64,000 nt of DNA from JAFAHS01 sp046728175 (GTDB taxonomy: Bacteria; Desulfobacterota; Binatia; Binatales; Binataceae): contig JBKPEA010000050.1 in the NCBI GenBank assembly GCA_046728175.1, positions 6,312 through 70,311 of the forward strand, read 5' to 3'. The position numbers were made by a program, and so were the translations under genes. The notes beneath the pieces are model-generated. The model saw only the letters and a program-made list of their open reading frames with translations. It had not been told where the DNA came from and ran no database searches. Positions 24,592 to 32,393 of this stretch are shown here, in pieces. Every line of letters starts with the position of its first letter. Position 1 is the stretch's first letter.

Positions 24592-25755
24592 ATGCCGCTT
24601 AAGGACTTCCTTTTTACTTCGGAGTCAGTCTCCGAAGGTCACCCCGATAAGATGTGCGACCAGATTTCCGACGCCGTGCTCGATGCGCTGCTAAGGGAGG
24701 ACCCGGGATCGCGTGTCGCGCTCGAGTCACTGGCCAAGACCGGGCTCATCGTGCTGGCCGGGGAAATCACCAGCACGGCACACCCTGACTTCGTGAAACT
24801 GGCGCGGGATGTCGCGCTGGAGATCGGTTACGACTGCGCCGCCAGCGGGTTCGATGGACACACCTGCGCGGTGCTGACCGCGATCGAGCCGCAGTCCGCC
24901 GATATCTCGCAAGGGGTCACCGAGGGCAAAAGCAAGGAACAGGGCGCCGGCGACCAGGGGCTGATGTTTGGTTTTGCCTGCGATGAGACAGATGAGCTTA
25001 TGCCGCTGCCGATCGCGATGGCGCATCGGCTGATGGAAAATCTGGCAAGCATGCGCAAGCAGAAAAAGGTTGATTGGCTGCGCCCCGACTCCAAGAGCCA
25101 GGTCACGGTGCGCTACGCGGATGGCAAGCCGGCGGAAATCACCGCGATCGTAATCTCAACCCAGCACACTCCCGAAGTGAAGCAGGAAACCATCCGCGAG
25201 TGCATGATCGAGGAACTCATCAAGAACACCATTCCCTCCAAATATCTGACCCGCTCGACGGTCTACCACGTAAACCCGACCGGCCGTTTCGAAATCGGCG
25301 GACCGCATGGCGATTGCGGTCTGACCGGTCGCAAAATCATCGTCGATACCTACGGCGGATATGGACGCCATGGCGGGGGCGCTTTCTCGGGCAAGGATCC
25401 GAGCAAGGTCGATCGCTCCGCGTGCTACATGGCGCGCTATGTCGCCAAGAACGTGGTTGCCGCCGGCCTGGCCAAGAAGTGCGAGATCCAGGTCGCGTAC
25501 GCAATCGGGGTTGCGGAGCCGGTCTCGCTGCTGGTCGATACCTTCGACACCGGCGTCGTGCCGGACGCGAAACTCTCTTCCCAGCTGCGCGAACTTTTTG
25601 ACTTTCGCCCCGCCGGAATTATCCGAAAGCTTGACTTGAAACGGCCCATCTACCAGAAGACCGCCGCTTACGGGCATTTCGGTCGTACGCCCCACGACGG
25701 GTGGTTTCCGTGGGAGCGCACCGACATGAAGGAAAAGCTGCGCAGCGCTTTCTAG
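24592..25755 (+). CDS. metK: S-adenosylmethionine synthetase MetK
   Basis: A 387-residue methionine adenosyltransferase making SAM from methionine and ATP. Hallmarks are FTSESVSEGHPDKMCDQIS (ATP and metal site, residues 8-26), GAGDQGLMFGFA, and the P-loop-like GGGAFSGKDPSKVDRS near 260. The length is normal. AAGGAGCGATCGCGC precedes ATG. ahcY follows 58 bases downstream, so synthesis of SAM and removal of S-adenosylhomocysteine are physically linked. The 280 bases upstream may contain a structured leader, but no known riboswitch is recognised. Confidence 0.97.
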   Translation: MPLKDFLFTSESVSEGHPDKMCDQISDAVLDALLREDPGSRVALESLAKTGLIVLAGEITSTAHPDFVKLARDVALEIGYDCAASGFDGHTCAVLTAIEPQSADISQGVTEGKSKEQGAGDQGLMFGFACDETDELMPLPIAMAHRLMENLASMRKQKKVDWLRPDSKSQVTVRYADGKPAEITAIVISTQHTPEVKQETIRECMIEELIKNTIPSKYLTRSTVYHVNPTGRFEIGGPHGDCGLTGRKIIVDTYGGYGRHGGGAFSGKDPSKVDRSACYMARYVAKNVVAAGLAKKCEIQVAYAIGVAEPVSLLVDTFDTGVVPDAKLSSQLRELFDFRPAGIIRKLDLKRPIYQKTAAYGHFGRTPHDGWFPWERTDMKEKLRSAF

Positions 25756-25813
25756 ACGTGCCAGCGCGAAGCTTCAGGCCACGTCTGCAGTAAACTCTGG
25801 AGAACCGACCCCA

Positions 25814-27133
25814 ATGCCATCGACTGCAACCAAAAGAAAACCCGCGTCTAAGGCCCGCCCCGCCGCGCTCGGCGTGCCGGAATACGACGTCCACGACCTC
25901 GGTCTGGCCGCGGCAGGCTTCAAACGAATCGAATGGGCCGAGCGCCAGATGCCGGTTCTGCGGCGTATCCGCGAGCGCTTTTCCAGGGAGCTCACGCTCA
26001 AGGGCCAGCGCCTCGGCGCGTGCCTGCACATCACCTGTGAAACCGCCAACCTGCTGCGCACCCTCAAGGCCGGCGGCGCGGCAGTATTCTGCTGTGCGTC
26101 GAACCCGCTCTCGACCCAGGACGATGTTGCCGCAGCGCTGGTTAAGGAATACGACATTCCGACCTACGCCATTCACAACGAAGATCGCGACACCTACTAC
26201 AGTCACCTCCGCGCAGTACTCGAGCGCCGGCCAACCATCACGATGGATGACGGCGCTGACCTCGTGAGCCTGCTGCATACCGAATACAAGGATCGCGCCG
26301 AGGAAGTGCGGGCGAGCATGGAGGAGACCACGACCGGGGTTATCCGGCTGCGCGCGATGGAAAAAGACCGGGCCCTGCGCATTCCGGTGGTCGCGGTCAA
26401 CGATGCACAGACCAAGCACATGTTCGACAATCGCTATGGCACCGGCCAATCAACCCTCGACGGCATCATCCGCGCCAGCGGACTGCTCATCGCCGGATCG
26501 GTGGTCGTAGTGGGCGGCTATGGGTGGTGCGGCAGAGGAATCGCCACGCGCGCCCGCGGACTGGGGGCCGACGTAATCGTCACCGAGGTCGATCCGGTGC
26601 GCGCGCTCGAAGCGGCGATGGACGGCTTGCGCGTCATGAAGATGGCCGACGCGGCCAGGGTTGGGGATATCTTTATCACCGCCACCGGTGACAAGCACGT
26701 GCTGACCTCACAGCACTTCAACCTGATGAAGGACGGTGCGACGCTCTGCAATTCCGGCCACTTCGATGTGGAGATCGATATGGCCTATCTGAACGACACC
26801 GCCAAGAAAATCGAGCACGAGATTACCGAGAACGTTGATGCCTACCATCTCGCGAACGGGCGTGTGCTCTACGTGCTCGGACAGGGGCGGCTGGTAAACC
26901 TGGCCTGCGCCGAGGGGCATCCCGCGCAGGTGATGGATATGAGCTTCGCTACGCAGGCGCTGGCATCGGAGTGGGCCGCCAAGAGCGACGGACTTGCAAT
27001 CAAGGTCCATGACGTGCCGATCGAGATCGAAGACGAAGTCGCCGGGGTGAAGTTGGCCTCCATGGGTATCAAGATCGATACGCTCACCGCCGAACAGAAG
27101 AAGTACCTGGAAAGCTGGGACAGCGGCACGTAA
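25814..27133 (+). CDS. ahcY: Adenosylhomocysteinase AhcY
   Basis: A 439-residue S-adenosylhomocysteine hydrolase splitting SAH into adenosine and homocysteine, using bound NAD. VVGGYGWCGRGIA (near 235) is the NAD-binding Rossmann motif, and HITCETANL, CASNPLSTQDD and FDNRYGTGQS are family blocks. The short basic N-terminus (about 20 residues, Lys/Arg/Pro/Ala) precedes the core. It lies 58 bases after metK on the same strand, completing two consecutive steps of the activated-methyl cycle, with a convergent TVP38 gene behind it. Confidence 0.96.
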   Translation: MPSTATKRKPASKARPAALGVPEYDVHDLGLAAAGFKRIEWAERQMPVLRRIRERFSRELTLKGQRLGACLHITCETANLLRTLKAGGAAVFCCASNPLSTQDDVAAALVKEYDIPTYAIHNEDRDTYYSHLRAVLERRPTITMDDGADLVSLLHTEYKDRAEEVRASMEETTTGVIRLRAMEKDRALRIPVVAVNDAQTKHMFDNRYGTGQSTLDGIIRASGLLIAGSVVVVGGYGWCGRGIATRARGLGADVIVTEVDPVRALEAAMDGLRVMKMADAARVGDIFITATGDKHVLTSQHFNLMKDGATLCNSGHFDVEIDMAYLNDTAKKIEHEITENVDAYHLANGRVLYVLGQGRLVNLACAEGHPAQVMDMSFATQALASEWAAKSDGLAIKVHDVPIEIEDEVAGVKLASMGIKIDTLTAEQKKYLESWDSGT

Positions 27134-27143
27134 AAGCTGAGAA

Positions 27144-27205
27144 TCCGCGGCTGGCGCGGCCAGAGAGAGCGGGGGCAACTCCGCTGACCTTGAAGCCACC
27201 GCGGA
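27144..27205. other. Multi-branched inverted-repeat structure between ahcY and the TVP38 gene
   Basis: TCCGCGG (27144-27150) pairs with CCGCGGA (27199-27205). Inside are two hairpins: CTGGC-GCG-GCCAG (27151-27163) and AGCGG/CCGCT (27168-27172, 27181-27185). The arrangement resembles a three-way junction in a convergent intergenic gap. It may serve as a transcription end or processing site; no U tract is present. Confidence 0.3.
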
Positions 27206-27217
27206 GCCCACTGCCCA

Positions 27218-27964
27218 TCAGGCAATGGATTCGTTGGTCTCTGAGACTTCGATCTTCACGGCGGACCGCCGCCGCCACAACTCGCCGCATCCCACCGAAG
27301 TCGCGATCAGCAGCAGCGCAAGGAAGAAGCGCGGCGAGAGCGGATGCCAGAGCGCATCGCCCAGAAACGCGAACAGGATGGTCCCCGGAATCATCCCGAT
27401 CACGCTGGCCCACAGGTAGTCTCGAAAAGCTATCCGCGAGGCGCCCGCGATCAGATTGAGCGCGTTGTACGGGATCACCGGGACCATACGAAGGTAGAGG
27501 ATGATGTGAAAGCCATGCCGGGCGATTCGTCCGAGCATCGCGTCAAACCGTTTTCCCACCACGCTCTCGACGAATCCCCGTCCGAGAAAGCGTCCTGCTC
27601 CGAACGCCACTACGGCGCCGACATTGGCCCCGATCAGCGAATAGACCGATCCCCACAGCGTACCGAACGCAAGTCCCCCCGCGACCGTCATCACCGCGCC
27701 CGGCACCAGGAAGGAGGGACCCACGGCGTAGAGCATCATGTACACCAGTGGCCCCCACACGCCCCACGCCAAGACCTCGAGTTTGACCTGCCTCGGATCC
27801 TCGAACCATTCGCGATGCGCGAGCAACAGCCACAGCGAACCCGCGGCGATGATCGCCACGATCCCGACCTTGAGAACGTTCAGCCACGGCCGGCTTCCAC
27901 CGGCGGGATTCTCGCGGGATTCCTTCAACGTAGGTGCGGCTGCCATCGGAACGAACTCGCTCAT
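27218..27964 (-). CDS. TVP38/TMEM64-family (DedA-superfamily) membrane protein
   Basis: About 248 residues from ATG 27964 (an upstream frame start at 28012 is less likely). The VTT/SNARE-associated core is visible: GPSFLVPGAVMTVAGGLAFG, then GANVGAVVAFGAGRFLGRGF and MVPVIPYNALNLIAGASRI. Five or six transmembrane segments are evident. DedA-superfamily proteins act as undecaprenyl-phosphate or phospholipid flippases or scramblases in the inner membrane; TVP38-type members are mostly uncharacterised. It is divergent from the SDR at 28107 and convergent with ahcY. Confidence 0.87.
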   Translation of the reverse strand: MSEFVPMAAAPTLKESRENPAGGSRPWLNVLKVGIVAIIAAGSLWLLLAHREWFEDPRQVKLEVLAWGVWGPLVYMMLYAVGPSFLVPGAVMTVAGGLAFGTLWGSVYSLIGANVGAVVAFGAGRFLGRGFVESVVGKRFDAMLGRIARHGFHIILYLRMVPVIPYNALNLIAGASRIAFRDYLWASVIGMIPGTILFAFLGDALWHPLSPRFFLALLLIATSVGCGELWRRRSAVKIEVSETNESIA

Positions 27965-28106
27965 GATATGGGGGGACGGCGTAACGAGACAAGCTGGGGC
28001 AAGACCGCTCACGGAAAATTGATCTGGGTTTGTGGCGGGCAGGAGATGCGATTACAGTCTCGATGATTAGGCGCTTACGCGGCGCCGTTTAACGGAGTCT
28101 TCGCGG

Positions 28107-28889
28107 ATGAACGAGTTGCAGGACAAGGTTGCTATCGTCACCGGCGGCGGTTACGGCATCGGCAGGGAAATCGCGCTTGCCTACGGACGCGCCGGGGCTA
28201 AGGTGGTGGTCGCGGCCCGCACCGAGAAGCCGCTTAAGGAAACCGTCGGCGCGTTGAACCAGCTCGGTGCCACCAGCACTTTTGTTCGAACCGACGTGTC
28301 GAAGGAAGCCGATTGCGCGGGGATGGCCGAGCTGACGCTGAAGGCCTTCGGCCGCATCGATATTCTGGTGAACAACGCGGGCATCGCCGGCCCGACCAAG
28401 CGCATTCCGGATATGTCGCTGGCGGAATGGCAGGAAACCATCGATATCAACCTGACCGGCGCGTGGCTCGCGGCGCGCGCAGTGCTTCCGACCATGGATA
28501 AGCAACGCTCGGGTCACATCCTGAACATTTCGTCGGGAGCGGGACGCCGCGGCTACCCGATGCGTTCGCCGTACGCCGCATCGAAGTGGGCGATGCTCGG
28601 GCTTACCCAGACCATCGCCGGTGAGTGGGGCGCGCGCGGAATCCGCTGCAACTGCATTTGCCCGGGGCCGATCGCGGGCGATCGTATCGAACGCGTGATG
28701 CATGCGCGGGCCCAGGCGATGAAGCTCCCCTACGAGCAGATTCGTGCGCAGTTCCTCTCGCAGTCGGCGCTGAACCGGATGGCGACCGAAGAGGAATGCG
28801 CCCGCGTGGCACTGTTCCTGGTCAGCGACGCATCGGCAGGGCTGACGGGCCAGACCGTGAACGTGGACGCCGGCTCCATCATGAGCTGA
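28107..28889 (+). CDS. SDR-family oxidoreductase
   Basis: A 260-residue short-chain dehydrogenase with TGGGYGIG (residues 13-20), NNAG, and YAASK at the active site. The C-terminal segment QSALNRMATEEECARVALFL and LTGQTVNVDAGSIMS follow the common 3-oxoacyl-reductase pattern. It is an isolated gene between the TVP38 gene (divergent) and the rapZ group (convergent). The substrate is unknown. ATG 28107 is the first start, with only weak ribosome-binding sequence in front. Confidence 0.87.
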   Translation: MNELQDKVAIVTGGGYGIGREIALAYGRAGAKVVVAARTEKPLKETVGALNQLGATSTFVRTDVSKEADCAGMAELTLKAFGRIDILVNNAGIAGPTKRIPDMSLAEWQETIDINLTGAWLAARAVLPTMDKQRSGHILNISSGAGRRGYPMRSPYAASKWAMLGLTQTIAGEWGARGIRCNCICPGPIAGDRIERVMHARAQAMKLPYEQIRAQFLSQSALNRMATEEECARVALFLVSDASAGLTGQTVNVDAGSIMS

Positions 28890-28944
28890 TTTGCGCGGCG
28901 GGCGGGGCCAAGGACGCACGCACTCGCGGATTCCTGCCCGCCTG

Positions 28945-29832
28945 CTATTTCTTGATGTGGTGGTCGCGGACTGTCGACTCGAACCCGAGCTTGAGCAGCC
29001 GCTCGGCGAGTTCCCGCGCCAGCACCGGCGAGCGATGCCGTCCCCCGGTGCAGCCCAGGCCAATCATCAGGTAGCTCTTGCCCTCGCGTCGATAGAGCGG
29101 CAGCAGAAATTGGAGGAGCCCTACCACTTCATCGAGAAAGCGGCGCGCCTCCGGCTCGGCCATGACGAAGTCGTGCACCCGGATGTCGTGTCCATCCAGG
29201 TGCTTGAGCTTCGCCACAAAAAACGGATTGGGCAGGAACCGGACGTCGAGCACGATATCCATCCCGACCGGAACGCCGTATTTGTATCCAAACGATGCGA
29301 TCGAAATCGCCATTCGCGAGCCGGTTGACGCGTTCAAAACCGCGGCGGTAACCACCTCGCGCAATTCGTGAATCGTCAGGGTCGTAGTATCGATGATGCG
29401 ATTGGCGCGGTCGTGCAGTTCGGCGAGCGCGATGCGTTCGCTGTGAATTCCCTCGGCCACCGTGAGGCCACCCTCGGCCATCGGGTGCGGGCGGCGGGTC
29501 TCGGAATAGCGCCGCGCCAGCACTTCATCGGACGCATCCAGAAAGATTACTTCCGGGTATATGGCATTGCGCTCGAGTTCGGCGAAAATCCGCGGCCATT
29601 GCGGAAAGAACATCCGTTCACGCGGGTCGATGCCCAGCGCCACACCGGACAGCGTCGGGTCGCGCCCCTCGGTGAGGCGCATGACCTCCAACGCCAGCCC
29701 AACCGGCAGGTTATCGATGCAGTAGAAGCCCAGGTCTTCGAGCACGCGCAGCGCCGAGGCGCGACCCGAACCTGACACTCCCGTTACGATGATGAGCCGG
29801 GAGCTGTTCGAAGAAGCCGGAGCCATCGGCAT
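28945..29832 (-). CDS. rapZ: RNase adapter protein RapZ (YvcJ family nucleotide-binding protein)
   Basis: A 295-residue member of the RapZ/YvcJ family, in its usual place downstream of ptsN. The N-terminal P-loop reads TGVSGSGRASAL, so the canonical Walker Lys is Arg (residue 24) and the next Ser is Ala. The following LEDLGFYCIDNLP block is intact. The C-terminal domain with IGLGCTGGRHRSP is the RNA- and metabolite-binding part, known in E. coli to sense glucosamine-6-phosphate and steer RNase E to GlmZ. GlmZ itself is not expected outside enterobacteria, so the target here is unknown. Confidence 0.92.
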   Translation of the reverse strand: MPMAPASSNSSRLIIVTGVSGSGRASALRVLEDLGFYCIDNLPVGLALEVMRLTEGRDPTLSGVALGIDPRERMFFPQWPRIFAELERNAIYPEVIFLDASDEVLARRYSETRRPHPMAEGGLTVAEGIHSERIALAELHDRANRIIDTTTLTIHELREVVTAAVLNASTGSRMAISIASFGYKYGVPVGMDIVLDVRFLPNPFFVAKLKHLDGHDIRVHDFVMAEPEARRFLDEVVGLLQFLLPLYRREGKSYLMIGLGCTGGRHRSPVLARELAERLLKLGFESTVRDHHIKK

Positions 29833-29865
29833 TTCCCGCAGAGCGCGGCAGGCCGTACTAGGCGC

Positions 29866-30327
29866 TCAATACTTGCTGTCCTCTTCCTTGATGAGCCGGT
29901 AGATTTCGGCCGAATCGGCGGCCTCGATGAGGCGCGCCCGGAAGCCGTCGTCCTTGAGCAGCCGGGAAACTCGCGCAAGCGCTTTCAGATGCAGGCTGGC
30001 GGAATCCTCGGGCGCGACCAGGACGAAGAAAATATGGGTCGGATTGCCGTCCAGCGATTCGAAATCCACGCCCGCGCGATGGCGCCCGAAAGCGCCGATG
30101 ATCTTGTTGGCGCCGCGCAGCTTGCCGTGCGGGATCGCGATCCCGTCGCCGATCGCGGTCGAGCCGAGCCGTTCGCGCTCGCTCAGTACCGCGGTCAGGT
30201 CCTCGAGCCTGATGCCTGGGTATTTGGCCGCCAGTCCCTGAGCGAGTTCCTTGAGCACTTGGTCCTTGGAGCTTCCCTTCAAATCGGGGAGGACCATTTC
30301 CGGAGCGAGGATTTCGGTTACTTTCAT
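29866..30327 (-). CDS. ptsN: PTS IIA-like nitrogen-regulatory protein PtsN
   Basis: A 153-residue IIANtr-type domain. The phosphorylated His67 lies in GDGIAIPHGKL; LVAPEDSASLHLKALARVS is also typical. It receives phosphate from NPr/HPr and acts as a regulator, for example of potassium transport and sigma-54-linked metabolism in enterobacteria. It is 33 bases upstream of rapZ and 40 bases downstream of hpf in a one-direction block with rpoN, which is the classic rpoN operon. Confidence 0.93.
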   Translation of the reverse strand: MKVTEILAPEMVLPDLKGSSKDQVLKELAQGLAAKYPGIRLEDLTAVLSERERLGSTAIGDGIAIPHGKLRGANKIIGAFGRHRAGVDFESLDGNPTHIFFVLVAPEDSASLHLKALARVSRLLKDDGFRARLIEAADSAEIYRLIKEEDSKY

Positions 30328-30367
30328 CGGATGATGCTTTTTAAGTGGGCCGGTAGCTGCCTCACGC

Positions 30368-30781
30368 CTAGCTCTCCTCTACTTCGCTGAGAATCTCGCC
30401 GGCGGAAAGGGTGCGCACCTTGTTGGTCGCTATTTTCTCCAGATGCCGAGTAAGCTGGCGGACAACTTTATCCTCGAGCAGATCGATGACCGAATAAAGA
30501 TCTCTCGACTCCTGCTCCGCAGTCGCCGACAATCGGCCCGATTTGACAGTAACTTCGCCGTGCTGCCGGTATTTGTCAACCGAGAGGATTACGTGGGCTT
30601 CACATGTGCGTTTGAGGAACTTCCCCAAATGCGCGAATTTCCGTTCCGCATAGCCACGCACCGCGTTGCTCGGGGCGACGTTGCGAAAAGTGACGGTCAC
30701 CATGGTGGCGACCGGGCCACGCGCGGCACGCCGCTGCTTGCGCATGGCCTTTCTGCGCTTCCCTTCGACCTTGTTCTTCAT
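30368..30781 (-). CDS. hpf: Ribosome hibernation-promoting factor HPF (short form)
   Basis: The protein has 137 residues from 30781. The conserved HPF/RaiA domain begins MVTVTFRNVAPSNAVRGYAE (residue 27) and ends near 120. The first 26 residues are strongly basic (KRRKAMRKQRRAARG) and unusual. A start at ATG 30703 would remove them, but no better ribosome-binding site is seen there. The protein binds the 30S subunit and silences ribosomes in stationary phase. The long-form C-terminal dimerisation domain is absent. It sits between ptsN and rpoN as in many proteobacteria. Confidence 0.9.
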   Translation of the reverse strand: MKNKVEGKRRKAMRKQRRAARGPVATMVTVTFRNVAPSNAVRGYAERKFAHLGKFLKRTCEAHVILSVDKYRQHGEVTVKSGRLSATAEQESRDLYSVIDLLEDKVVRQLTRHLEKIATNKVRTLSAGEILSEVEES

Positions 30782-30808
30782 TGGATTTCGCCTTTCGGCC
30801 GGTAATCT

Positions 30809-32380
30809 TCATCCGACCTGCTTGCGATTGGCCGACGGCAGGATTCCGAGCGCCTGGCGATACTTGGCGACCGTCCGGCGCGCGATATTGATTTGCTTCG
30901 CTCGCAGCATCTCCGCGATCGCCTGGTCTGACAGGGGGCTACCCGGTTCCTCCGCCGCCACCAGCGTGCGAATTTGCTCCTTCACCGTCTCCGCGCTGAC
31001 ATCTTCGCCGGTCGCTGCCTTGACGCCGGAGGTGAAAAAGAATTTCAGCTCGAAGATTCCCTGCGGGGTATGCGCGTACTTGTTGGCGGTGGCCCGGCTG
31101 ATCGTGGATTCATGCATCCCGATGTCTTCCGCCACATCCTTGAGCACCAGCGGCTTCAACTGACTGATGCCATGGTCGAAGAAGGCCCGCTGAAACTTGA
31201 CGATCGAATTGGCTACTTTGAAGATCGTCTGCTGGCGCTGGTAGATGGACTTCACCAGCCATTTTGCCGAGCGCAGCCGCTCCTGCAGATACTCGCGGGT
31301 CTCCGGCGCCGAGTTGCTGTCGTTCATCACGCGCTGGTAGTAGCCTGCGATCCTGAGACGCGGCACCGCATCGCGATTGAGGGTCACGATGTACTCGTTC
31401 CCGATCTTATGAATGTAGACGTCGGGTACGACGTAGGTGGGCTCCTCGCCGCCGTAGTCGCGTCCCGGCTTGGGCTCCAACATCGCGATGATCTTGTGCG
31501 CCTGTCCCACCATCTCCACGGTGACGCCGAATTGTTTGGAGATTTCGCTGTAACGATGCTTCTCCAGAAGGTCTAGGCGCTCGCGGACGATCCGCGCTGC
31601 GAGCGATCCTTCCATTCCCAGGTTCTCGAGCTGCAGGAGCAGGCATTCGCGCAGATCGCGCGCCGCACAGCCAGGCGGGTCGAAGCGCTGTACCCGCTTG
31701 AGCACACGCTCTGCCTCGCCCGCTGTGGTCTCGAGCTGTTGCGCCAACTCGTCCAGCGGTGTCTCGAGATAGCCGTCGTCGTTGAGATTGTAGATGATGG
31801 TTGCGGCGATTCTCTGGTCCGCCTCGCTTAGGCTGGTAAGCCCGAGCTGCCACATAAGATAGTCTTCGAGCGTGCGGCGACGGATCGAGGTATTTTCGAG
31901 CGCGCTGCGATGGTCGTCCTCGGAATCCGACGGCGTGCTTTCCTGCCAGTTATTCGGGTAGGTCTCCCAGTAGTCACGCCAGTCCAGTTTGTCGAGTCCA
32001 TCCAGTTCCTTCAGTTCTATGGCGGCGTCGTGAGCCTCGGTCTCGAGGGTTTTGAGCGGTCCCTCGGGGGCACCGTCGCCAGGTTCCCAATCGTCGACCG
32101 GCTCGTCGGGCGGCGTGGCCTCGGGCTCGGCCCCCAGCCGCTCGTCTTCCGCCGCGGCGACCACTCCGTCTCCAGCGGGAGCTTCGGCCTCGCGCGCAGC
32201 CTCAGCCGGGCTCTGGTCGAGCGGTTCGAGCATCGGATTCTGCTCGAGCTCCGTTTGCACGACGGTTTCCAGTTCTGGCAGCGAAAGTTGAAGAATCTTG
32301 ATCGCCTGTTGCAACTGGGGTGTCATCACCAGTTGCTGGCGGAGTCGCAAATCCTGTCCGAGTTTTACCTCTAACGCCAT
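30809..32380 (-). CDS. rpoN: RNA polymerase sigma-54 factor RpoN
   Basis: A 523-residue sigma-54. Region I is Gln/Leu-rich (RQQLVMTPQLQQAIKILQLS, from residue 13) and contacts enhancer-binding activators. An acidic, low-complexity region II spans about 60-120. The core-binding region III follows. The RpoN box ARRTVAKYR near the C-terminus recognises the -24 element. All are present, so it should be functional. It starts 13 bases after the lptA stop. Promoters of the -24/-12 type were not searched systematically. Confidence 0.96.
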   Translation of the reverse strand: MALEVKLGQDLRLRQQLVMTPQLQQAIKILQLSLPELETVVQTELEQNPMLEPLDQSPAEAAREAEAPAGDGVVAAAEDERLGAEPEATPPDEPVDDWEPGDGAPEGPLKTLETEAHDAAIELKELDGLDKLDWRDYWETYPNNWQESTPSDSEDDHRSALENTSIRRRTLEDYLMWQLGLTSLSEADQRIAATIIYNLNDDGYLETPLDELAQQLETTAGEAERVLKRVQRFDPPGCAARDLRECLLLQLENLGMEGSLAARIVRERLDLLEKHRYSEISKQFGVTVEMVGQAHKIIAMLEPKPGRDYGGEEPTYVVPDVYIHKIGNEYIVTLNRDAVPRLRIAGYYQRVMNDSNSAPETREYLQERLRSAKWLVKSIYQRQQTIFKVANSIVKFQRAFFDHGISQLKPLVLKDVAEDIGMHESTISRATANKYAHTPQGIFELKFFFTSGVKAATGEDVSAETVKEQIRTLVAAEEPGSPLSDQAIAEMLRAKQINIARRTVAKYRQALGILPSANRKQVG

Positions 32381-32393
32381 CTAACCTGTCGCC

